Source of the DNA: Morganella psychrotolerans
GTDB taxonomy: Bacteria; Pseudomonadota; Gammaproteobacteria; Enterobacterales; Enterobacteriaceae
DNA length: 64,000 nt
Assembly (NCBI RefSeq): GCF_001676155.1
Contig: NZ_LZEW01000001.1
Location: forward strand, 496,001 to 560,000
Reading direction: 5' to 3'
Below are positions 48,263 through 56,189 of this stretch, piece by piece; the stretch's first letter is position 1; the number at the start of each line of letters is the position of its first letter. The position numbers and the translations under genes were made by a program. The notes under the pieces are model-generated. The model ran no database searches. It saw only the letters and a program-made list of their open reading frames with translations, and was not told where the DNA came from.

Positions 48263-48640
48263 CAGTTGATATACCCTGTTTTGAAAATTACACCAGTCAG
48301 GTGTTGAAGCCGTTATTATTGCGCAATAAACCAAAAAAAAAACGATCCCCTGAACAAAAATCCCGAGAATGTCAATGGTGGGCGCTAAACGATTCAAACA
48401 CAAGATGTAGTGTGTCTGTAAAAGATGGGTAACAAGATAATGATAAATGGCGCCGGGATCAAGTGTACAAAATTGGGATCTTTTGTGGATAACCTGAGGA
48501 CAGTCACCTGCAAACGGAGTGGTAAGCACTGAGATCACTGGAGAAATGAAACTGTGCTTACCTTGTTACGTGAACAGATAATTTTAATAAAATGCGATTC
48601 GTTTGGCGTTTTATTAATCTATCCCGTAATTATATTGACA
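48263..48640 (-). promoter_or_regulatory. nrdA control region: NrdR boxes and DnaA box
   Basis: ACACAAGATGTAGTGT at 48398-48413 fits the NrdR palindrome. A weaker 16-base relative starts 32 bases on, at 48430, about three helix turns away as is usual for paired NrdR boxes. TGTGGATAA at 48484-48492 is a perfect DnaA box in reverse. Both regulators are known to act on nrdAB in E. coli. ubiG ends at the far side. Confidence 0.7.
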
Positions 48641-49378
48641 CTATAAAATAAAACGCGTATGCAACATATAATTTACATCTACGTTAGGTGCCAGCCAGAA
48701 TTTATCACTTAACGGATTGTAGTGTAAGCCGATTATATGTTGTTCACGCAGGCCGGTATTATTCATCCACTCAATCATTTCGGCGGGACGTATAAATTTC
48801 TTCGCGTCATGTGTGCCGGGTGGCACCATCTTCAGAATATATTCGGCGGCAATAACCGCCATAAACCAGGCTTTTTTGTTGCGGTTGATAGTTGAGAACA
48901 CCACATCGCCACCGGGCTTCACCAGACGGGCGCAGGCGCGGATAACAGATGCCGGGTCCGGTACGTGCTCCAGCATCTCCATGCAGGTGACCACATCATA
49001 GTGCTGCGGGTATTGTTCTGCGTGCTGTTCAACCGTTTCCTGCACATAGGTGATATCGGTACCGCTTTCCAGCGCGTGCAGACGTGCAACCTGTAACGGC
49101 TCTGCGCCCATATCCAGCCCGGTCACTATCGCGCCTTCACGCGCCATGCTTTCAGAGAGAATACCGCCGCCGCAGCCGACATCCAGCACCGTTTTGCCGA
49201 ATACGCCGTTGACCCGTTGCTGAATATAGCCCAGGCGCAGCGGATTTATCCGGTGCAGAGGTTTAAATTCGCCTTCTTTATCCCACCAGCGTGAGGCAAC
49301 ATCCTCAAATTTTTTAATTTCAGCAGGGTCGACATTGGCGGTCAGCGGGGAGGGTTGCGGGCGGGTGGTGTCGTTCAT
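48641..49378 (-). CDS. ubiG: UbiG, ubiquinone O-methyltransferase
   Basis: A class I SAM methyltransferase of 245 residues that does both O-methylations in ubiquinone synthesis. Motifs: [20 protein letters not shown] (SAM loop), [35 protein letters not shown], and [12 protein letters not shown] used the ATG at 49378 (MNDTTRP); the longer upstream frame has no family match. It is divergent from gyrA. Confidence 0.95.
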   Translation of the reverse strand: MNDTTRPQPSPLTANVDPAEIKKFEDVASRWWDKEGEFKPLHRINPLRLGYIQQRVNGVFGKTVLDVGCGGGILSESMAREGAIVTGLDMGAEPLQVARLHALESGTDITYVQETVEQHAEQYPQHYDVVTCMEMLEHVPDPASVIRACARLVKPGGDVVFSTINRNKKAWFMAVIAAEYILKMVPPGTHDAKKFIRPAEMIEWMNNTGLREQHIIGLHYNPLSDKFWLAPNVDVNYMLHTRFIL

Positions 49379-49747
49379 TCGTTTATTCTCTCTCTTTCCT
49401 GCGGCAGAACCTGCCGGAATTCGTATTGCCGCCAGTATACAATGCGGATCTGTATGCGCCAGAAATAAAATACTATACTCGTCATACTTCACGATGCTGT
49501 TGACTGCGCAAAGCCCGCCGGGTCACATACTTGTGTATGCTCCCCGGCGGGCTTCGCTTGTCGCCTACATGCATCCCGAATTATTCAGAGTATATATTTG
49601 TCATACTTCAGGATGCTGTCGCCTGCCTGCATCCTGAATGACGTTGGGTATATAATTTAATATCTCATTTTCTAATTTTCTAAACATTGACGATTTGTGA
49701 TATAGTTCCAGACCTTGAAATCCGGAGTAATGAGGGATACTGGCTCC
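49379..49747. other. ubiG-gyrA spacer with repeat elements
   Basis: A 369-base divergent spacer. Its centre, 49471-49655, is occupied by copies of the palindromic intergenic repeat. The gyrA promoter should lie between the repeat and 49747, where a TTGACG-like segment occurs at 49687, followed by TATAGT at 49710 at about the right spacing. Confidence 0.55.
49471..49655. repeat. palindromic intergenic repeat, copy C with adjoining partial copy
   Basis: A full unit runs from ACTATACTCGTCATACTTCA to CCCGAATTATTCAGAGTATA, with inner arms GCCCGCCGGGTCACATAC and GTATGCTCCCCGGCGGGC. It is followed by a short unit from TCATACTTCAGGATGC to GCATCCTGAATGACGTT. The end types differ from copies A and B but the inner CATAC/GTATG palindrome is shared. 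Confidence 0.82.
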
Positions 49748-52379
49748 ATGAGCGACAACGCCAAAGAAATCTTGCCCGTTAATATCGAAGAAGAGTTGAA
49801 AAACTCTTATCTTGATTATGCGATGTCCGTCATTGTCGGACGTGCACTCCCCGATGTGAGAGACGGCCTTAAGCCGGTTCACCGCCGCGTATTATTCGCG
49901 ATGAAAGAACTGGGTAATGACTGGAATAAAGCATATAAAAAAATCTGCCCGTGTGGTCGGGGACGTTATCGGTAAATATCACCCTCATGGTGACAGTGCT
50001 GTATATGAAACAATTGTCCGCCTTGCTCAGCCATTCTCTATGCGTTATATGCTGGTGGATGGTCAGGGTAACTTCGGTTCCGTCGATGGTGACTCCGCGG
50101 CGGCAATGCGTTATACGGAAGTCCGTATGGCGAAAATTGCCCACGAGCTGTTAGCTGACCTCGATAAAGAAACCGTGAATTTCGTGCCGAACTACGATGG
50201 CACTGAAATGATCCCTGAGGTTATGCCGACCCGCATCCCGAATCTGTTAGTGAATGGTTCTTCCGGTATTGCGGTCGGGATGGCAACAAATATCCCGCCT
50301 CATAACCTGGGTGAAGTCATTGACGGCTGTCTGGCCTTTATCGACGATGAAGATATTTCAATCGAAGGGCTGATGGAACATATCCCGGGACCGGACTTCC
50401 CGACAGCAGCAATTATTAATGGTCGTCGCGGTATTCTGGAAGCCTACCGTACCGGTCGCGGTAAAATTCATATCCGCGCCCGTGCCGAAGTTGAGGCAGA
50501 TGAAAAATCCGGTCGCGAAACCATTATTGTTCATGAAATTCCGTATCAGGTGAATAAAGCGCGCCTGATTGAAAAAATTGCGGAACTGGTTAAAGAAAAA
50601 CGTCTTGAAGGGATCAGCGGACTGCGTGATGAGTCCGATAAAGACGGGATGCGCATTGTTATTGAAGTGAAACGCGATGCAGTCGGTGAAGTGGTACTGA
50701 ATAACCTTTATTCACTGACGCAGATGCAAACCACGTTTGGTATCAATATGGTTGCCCTGCATCAGGGACAGCCGAAGATCCTGAATCTGAAAGAGATCCT
50801 CAGCGCATTTGTCCGCCACCGCCGTGAAGTGGTGACCCGCCGGACAATCTACGAATTACGCAAAGCGCGTGAACGAGCGCATATCCTTGAAGGTCTGGCG
50901 ATTGCGCTGGTCAATATCGATCCGATTATCGAGCTTATCCGCCGTGCGCCAACGCCTGCGGAAGCTAAAGCCGGATTACTGGCACAAGCCTGGGCGATGG
51001 GAACAGTTGCCGCGATGCTTGAGCGTGCCGGTGATGACGCAGCCCGTCCGGAAGGGCTGGCTGAAGAGTTCGGGATCCGTGACGGACAGTATCACCTGAC
51101 AGAAGTTCAGGCTCAGGCAATCCTGGATCTGCGTTTGCAGAAACTGACCGGTCTTGAGCATGAAAAACTGCTGGATGAGTACCGCGAATTACTGGAACTG
51201 ATCGCTGGTCTGTTGTATATCCTGCAAACCCCGGAGCGGCTGATGGAAGTCATCCGTGAAGAGTTGGTTGCAGCGAAAGAGCAGTACAATGATGCCCGCC
51301 GGACTGTTATCACAGAAAACACCGCTGATATCAATATTGAAGACCTGATTAATCAGGAAGACGTGGTTGTGACACTGTCACATCAGGGGTATGTGAAATA
51401 TCAGCCGCTGACAGACTATGAAGCACAGCGCCGTGGTGGTAAAGGTAAGTCAGCCGCCCGCATCAAAGAAGAAGATTTCATTGAGCGTCTTCTGGTTGCG
51501 AACACGCATGACACTATCCTCTGCTTCTCCAATAAAGGGAAACTGTACTGGCTGAAAGTGTACCAGTTACCTGAAGCAAGCCGTGGTGCCCGTGGTCGTC
51601 CGATTATCAATATATTACCGTTGGATCAGGCACAGAACGAGCGTATCACTGCTATCCTGCCTGTCCGTGAATATGAAGAAGGTAAATTCGTCTTCATGGC
51701 AACGGCAAGCGGTACTGTGAAGAAAACCTCACTGACTGATTTCAGTCGTCCGCGCAGCGCCGGTATCATTGCGGTTAATCTCAATGAAGGCGATGAACTG
51801 ATCGGTGTGGATCTGACTGACGGTAATAACGAAGTTATGCTGTTCTCGGCGGAAGGGAAAGTTGTCCGTTTCCGTGAAGATGCTGTCCGTGCCATGGGGC
51901 GCACCGCAACAGGTGTCCGTGGTATCCGTCTTGGTGATAATGATGCGGTTGTATCCTTAATTATCCCGTGTGATGACGGTGAAATTCTGACAGTGACAGA
52001 GAACGGTTACGGTAAACGGACTGCGCAGGCGGAATATCCGATAAAATCCCGTGCCACACAAGGCGTTATCTCAATTAAAGTGAGTGAGCGTAACGGGAAA
52101 GTCATTGGCGCCATCCAGGTCAGCACGGATGATCAGATAATGATGATAACCGATGCCGGTACACTGGTGCGTACCCGTGTTTCTGAAGTCAGTATCGTGG
52201 GACGTAATACCCAGGGTGTGACACTTATCCGTACGGGTGAAGAAGAAAAAGTAGTTGGTTTACAGCGCCTCGCCGAACCGGAAGAGGATGAAAGTGAACC
52301 TGATTCTGACAGTGAAAGTACGGATGTCGCAGATATCGCAGAAAACGGTGATACTGATACAGAAGATAATATCGGTTAA
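49748..52379 (+). CDS. gyrA: GyrA, DNA gyrase subunit A (one-base frameshift)
   Basis: Breaks and rejoins DNA in gyrase. It begins [20 protein letters not shown] at 49748. The active Tyr is in [15 protein letters not shown]. The quinolone region reads [13 protein letters not shown]: Ser83 is intact and position 87 is Glu. The GyrA box is AQRRGGKGK, before the C-terminal beta-pinwheel. The tail is acidic. The frame shifts at seven A, 49937-49943; six give [12 protein letters not shown] as in all enterobacteria, for 876 residues against 875 in E. coli. The gene is essential, so I take the extra base as an error. Confidence 0.96.
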
Positions 52380-52412
52380 ATTTACCGGGTTTTTGTAATA
52401 TAAACCTAGGTG

Positions 52413-52473
52413 TATACCCAACGTCATTCAGAGTGCAGCCAACACACCTGCAGTTTGAATGAATAAGGGTATA
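52413..52473. repeat. palindromic intergenic repeat, 61-base minimal copy
   Basis: TATACCCAACGTCATTCA at one end and TTTGAATGAATAAGGGTATA at the other are the two ends of copies A and B brought together, with the middle deleted. It sits between the gyrA stop and the gyrA terminator. Confidence 0.85.
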
Positions 52474-52480
52474 TTAATAA

Positions 52481-52513
52481 AGCAGGAACAATAATATTGT
52501 TCCTGCTTTTTAT
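52481..52513 (+). terminator. gyrA terminator
   Basis: AGCAGGAACAAT, loop AAT, ATTGTTCCTGCT, then TTTTTA. A 12-base-pair stem with a T tail. Confidence 0.92.
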
Positions 52514-52612
52514 TTAGCTCCGGGATTTTGTAAACATTGCACAGTGGTATATCCTAGGCATAAGAGTCTGAAACCTTATGAATATATAAGGTTCATTATT
52601 GGCGGAGCCCCT

Positions 52613-55462
52613 TTGAGATACTTTTCATCATTCCAGACATCACTAAAAATTTCGCGTTATCTGTTCCGGATCGTCGGTGTGATGTTATGGGGATTGGGCG
52701 CACTGGTTACCGTATTCTATTTGCTGAATATCTATAACGGGATGCGTAATGATATCCGCCAGCAATATCTTTCAGATTATGATGCGTTATTAGCGTATTT
52801 CCGGCAATCCGCAGATATTACGCGTGATATTCAGTATATGAATGAGCGGTTTGTCGAGGGTAAAAATGAGCAGGGACTGATCCCGACACTCAAACGCACG
52901 ACAGACGGGTCTTTTATTGGTTATCAGCCGTTGAATGCCAAAGCGGATTGTGGTGTATTCCGCACCACCACCGGCTCTTATATTATCGCATTTAAAGATC
53001 TTCTTACTTATTGGCAGGATAATATTTCTGCACCCCAGGGACTGAACCAGGTTTTTCTGATCGGTTCTAAAACATTTTGCATGGTATCGTTCCCGATAAA
53101 AAACCTCTCCACCGACCCGGAAACGCTGCGCAGAATGGTCAATGATTATTCACAGTATTATTTCAAACTGAAAAGTCAGGGAAAAGAGCGGACTATTTAC
53201 TGGATTGCGCCGGGGAGCAATCAGGGGACGGGCAGTCTGTTTATTATGATGCCAATCTATTATGACGGGCAGTTTCTTGCGCTGATGGGAATTGAACGTA
53301 ACCTGCAATTGGAAAATTATAATCGTCTGCGTCAGTTCCCGGTCAATCTTCTGATTATGAATGAGCAGAATGAGAGAGTATTGTCGTATCCGAATGAAGT
53401 TAATACGCAGAAGAATAAAGACAGCTATCAGGTTGAAGATAATTATTTCGGTTATGATGCAGAATTTACCCAGTTGATGCTCAAACGCAAACTGACACCT
53501 TCCTCTTTTAATGTGATTTATACCACGCCGCTGAGTGCCATTTATGAAAAACTGAAATTTCAGTTGCTCAATGGTGCAATACTGAACCTGATCTCCGCCA
53601 TTTTTATCGGGCTGTTTACCTGGATTCTGGAACGGCGGATTTTTATGCCAGCCGAGAATAATGCCGTGCGTCTGGAAGAGCATGAGCAGTTCAATCATAA
53701 AATTGTAGCCTCTGCACCTGTCGGTATCTGTATTTTGCGGACTCAGGACGGAACCGCACTGCTGAGTAATGAGCTGGCACATAATTACTGGCGTATGCTC
53801 TCTTTTGAGGATCGCAACCGTATCGGGCTTCTGATTAAAGAAAAGCGCCAGGGAATGGAAGATATGGTGACCCGTAACGGAGGACACCTTCAGGTCAGTT
53901 TTGTGCATTCGCGCTATCAGAATGAGGAAGTGGCTATCTGTGTGCTGGTGGATATCAGCGCCCGTGTACAACTGGAAAGCTCGTTACAGGAAGTGGCACA
54001 GGCGGCAGAGCAGGCGAACCAGTCCAAGTCCATGTTCCTCGCAACCGTCAGCCATGAGCTGCGTACCCCGTTGTACGGCATTATCGGTAACCTGGAACTG
54101 CTGCAGTCAATGGCGCACTCCCAGGATGCACAGCGCCTGCTGGGCACCATGAATAACTCCTCATCTCTGTTACTGAAAATTATCAGCGATATTCTCGATT
54201 TCTCTAAAATTGAGTCCAAACAGCTGAAAATTGAGACGAGAGAGTTTAATTTCCGCGAACATATCCATTTTGTTGTGGCGAACTATTTGCCGCTGGTGGC
54301 AAAAAAACACCTTTCGCTGTACTGCTTTATTGAAAAAGATGTGCCGGAGCTGGTGTGTAATGACCCGGTACGTATGCAGCAGGTGATCGCCAATCTGTTT
54401 AATAATGCGATTAAATATACGCAGGTTGGTATGGTATGCATTCATGTTTATGTACACGGTGACTATCTGCATGTGGATATTCAGGATACCGGCGGCGGCA
54501 TAAGCGATGATGAATTGCGCCAGTTGTTTGATCCCTTCTATCAGATTATACCGAACAGGGACAGCCCGTCTCAGGGCACCGGGCTGGGGCTGCCTATCTG
54601 TGAGAAACTGATCTCACTGATGGACGGTGACATGATTGTGGAGTCACAGAAAGAAGTCGGCAGCCTGTTCGGGATACGTTTTCCGCTTTATACCGCGTAC
54701 CGGTCCGGCAATTGTACTGATATTGAGCCGCTGACATTCCCTCTGGTGTTTGAATTCAATAACCGTGTGCTGGCCGATTATATGCAGTGTGCGTGGTCAG
54801 GGATCGCCCCGGCACTGCTCAGTGTGGATGAGTGCACGGATTTATCGCAGGCGGTGGTGATAACGGATATGGTTACACCGGCGATGAAGCAGGCGCGGCT
54901 GCTGATTGAACTTAATGCAGGTTATACCGATAAGCCCGTGCCGCAGGGTGGAAACCACTGGCTTCATAATACCCATCAGCTTGATGGTCTGTATGAATTT
55001 ATCGCTGACCGGCTGGATAATCGCAAAGAAGAGCCGGATGATATGCCGCCACCGGCACTGCCGGATAATCAGCAGGCGAATTATGTCCGTATCCTGATTG
55101 TGGATGACCATCCGATCAACCGCCATCTGCTTTCAGATCAATTGCATCTGTTTGGTTTCCATACGGCGACGGCGGATGACGGACTGGATGCCCTGAATTT
55201 TCTGGAAACCCATGAAGTGGATATCATTTTGTCGGATGTTAATATGCCGAATATGAACGGCTATGATTTGACACGGGCATTGCGCGGGAAGGGCGTGGTG
55301 CTGCCGATTATCGGTATCACCGCAAATGCGATGGCAGAAGAGCGTGAGCGCTGTCTGGCCGCCGGTATGAATGATTGCCTCTCCAAACCGGTATCAATGC
55401 AGTCACTGCGCACCATGATGCAGAAATATGTACCGGAGGTTACCCCGGTAAAACCGGCGTAA
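52613..55462 (+). CDS. rcsC: RcsC, hybrid sensor kinase of the Rcs phosphorelay
   Basis: RcsC starts the envelope-stress phosphorelay. Two membrane helices flank a periplasmic domain of about 280 residues (near residues 20-45 and 315-335). The kinase H-box is ATVSHELRTPLYGIIGNLEL, and GTGLGLPICEKLISLMDGD is the G-box. The C-terminal receiver has VDDHPINRHLLSDQL and IILSDVNMPNMNGYDL with the acceptor Asp. The start is TTG at 52613 with GGAG eight bases upstream, where similarity to E. coli RcsC begins (RYFSSFQTSLKISRYLFR). Length is 949 residues. Confidence 0.94.
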   Translation: MRYFSSFQTSLKISRYLFRIVGVMLWGLGALVTVFYLLNIYNGMRNDIRQQYLSDYDALLAYFRQSADITRDIQYMNERFVEGKNEQGLIPTLKRTTDGSFIGYQPLNAKADCGVFRTTTGSYIIAFKDLLTYWQDNISAPQGLNQVFLIGSKTFCMVSFPIKNLSTDPETLRRMVNDYSQYYFKLKSQGKERTIYWIAPGSNQGTGSLFIMMPIYYDGQFLALMGIERNLQLENYNRLRQFPVNLLIMNEQNERVLSYPNEVNTQKNKDSYQVEDNYFGYDAEFTQLMLKRKLTPSSFNVIYTTPLSAIYEKLKFQLLNGAILNLISAIFIGLFTWILERRIFMPAENNAVRLEEHEQFNHKIVASAPVGICILRTQDGTALLSNELAHNYWRMLSFEDRNRIGLLIKEKRQGMEDMVTRNGGHLQVSFVHSRYQNEEVAICVLVDISARVQLESSLQEVAQAAEQANQSKSMFLATVSHELRTPLYGIIGNLELLQSMAHSQDAQRLLGTMNNSSSLLLKIISDILDFSKIESKQLKIETREFNFREHIHFVVANYLPLVAKKHLSLYCFIEKDVPELVCNDPVRMQQVIANLFNNAIKYTQVGMVCIHVYVHGDYLHVDIQDTGGGISDDELRQLFDPFYQIIPNRDSPSQGTGLGLPICEKLISLMDGDMIVESQKEVGSLFGIRFPLYTAYRSGNCTDIEPLTFPLVFEFNNRVLADYMQCAWSGIAPALLSVDECTDLSQAVVITDMVTPAMKQARLLIELNAGYTDKPVPQGGNHWLHNTHQLDGLYEFIADRLDNRKEEPDDMPPPALPDNQQANYVRILIVDDHPINRHLLSDQLHLFGFHTATADDGLDALNFLETHEVDIILSDVNMPNMNGYDLTRALRGKGVVLPIIGITANAMAEERERCLAAGMNDCLSKPVSMQSLRTMMQKYVPEVTPVKPA

Positions 55463-55485
55463 CCGGGTGTGGTAACAGGATAAAA

Positions 55486-55514
55486 AAACCGCCGTTCACT
55501 GAACGGCGGTTTTG
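55486..55514. terminator. bidirectional terminator between rcsC and rcsB
   Basis: AACCGCCGTTC and GAACGGCGGTT around ACT, with A residues before and T residues after. It serves both convergent genes. Confidence 0.93.
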
Positions 55515-55537
55515 TATTAATAACCGGTACGGTTACA

Positions 55538-56189
55538 TTATACTTCTCTGTGACTGTCAATAGTGACAGACGAAAGATAGTTCAGCAGAGCGATGTCATT
55601 TTCAACACCCAGTTTCAGCATGGCAGATTTTTTTCTGGCTGCTGATGGTTTTGATACTGCGGTTGAGTTTACGCGCAATCTCAGTAACCAGATGTCCTTC
55701 GGCAAATAACCGCAGAACCTCACTCTCTTTTGGTGACAGGCGTTTATCACCATAACCGTTGGCATTTACTTTCTCCAGCAGTTTGGCAACACTTTCAGGT
55801 GTAAATTTCTTCCCTTTCTGCAATGAAGCCAGTGCTTTCGGCAGATCAGCCGGAGCACCCTGTTTCAGTACGATCCCTTCGATATCAAGTTCCAGTACGG
55901 CACTGAGTATCGCCGGGTTATTGTTCATGGTAAGAACAATAATAGCCAGGTCAGGATAATGGCGCTTGATATACTTAATCAGCGTAATACCATCACCGTA
56001 TTTATCTCCCGGCATAGAGAGGTCAGTTATCAGAACATCTGCATCAAGACGAGCTAAATTATTGATAAGTGCAGTTGAATCTTCAAACTCACCGACAACA
56101 GTGACTGTCTCCAGTTGTTCCAGGGACTTTTTAATCCCGAAAATAACAATGGGATGATCATCAGCGATAATAACATTCAGGTTATTCAT
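55538..56189 (-). CDS. rcsB: RcsB, response regulator (one-base frameshift near the 3' end)
   Basis: Output regulator of the Rcs relay: capsule, motility and envelope genes. The receiver is clear (MNNLNVIIADDHPIVIFGIK; ITDLSMPG with the acceptor Asp; VLTMNNNPAILSAV). The LuxR-type helix-turn-helix is LSPKESEVLRLFAEGHLVTE and LNRSIKTISSQKK. There the frame breaks at seven T, 55628-55634; six give KKSAMLKLGVENDIALLNYL and 216 residues, the exact E. coli length. The start overlaps rcsD. RcsB represses flhDC, so it acts on the flagellar genes in this window. Confidence 0.95.

Noticed and set aside
48263..48538. 92-residue N-terminal extension of NrdA
   Set aside because: It runs through the NrdR and DnaA boxes of the promoter; NrdA similarity begins at MNQNLL.
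49379..49492. N-terminal extension of UbiG
   Set aside because: No similarity to UbiG before MNDTTRP; the extra part lies in the promoter region.
52544..52612. Earlier ATG start for RcsC
   Set aside because: The 23 extra residues have no similarity to RcsC and no ribosome binding site; the TTG at 52613 fits better.
53150..53971. Long open frame (273 codons) opposite rcsC
   Set aside because: It is antisense to a well-conserved gene, has His/Gln-rich unlikely composition and no family motif.
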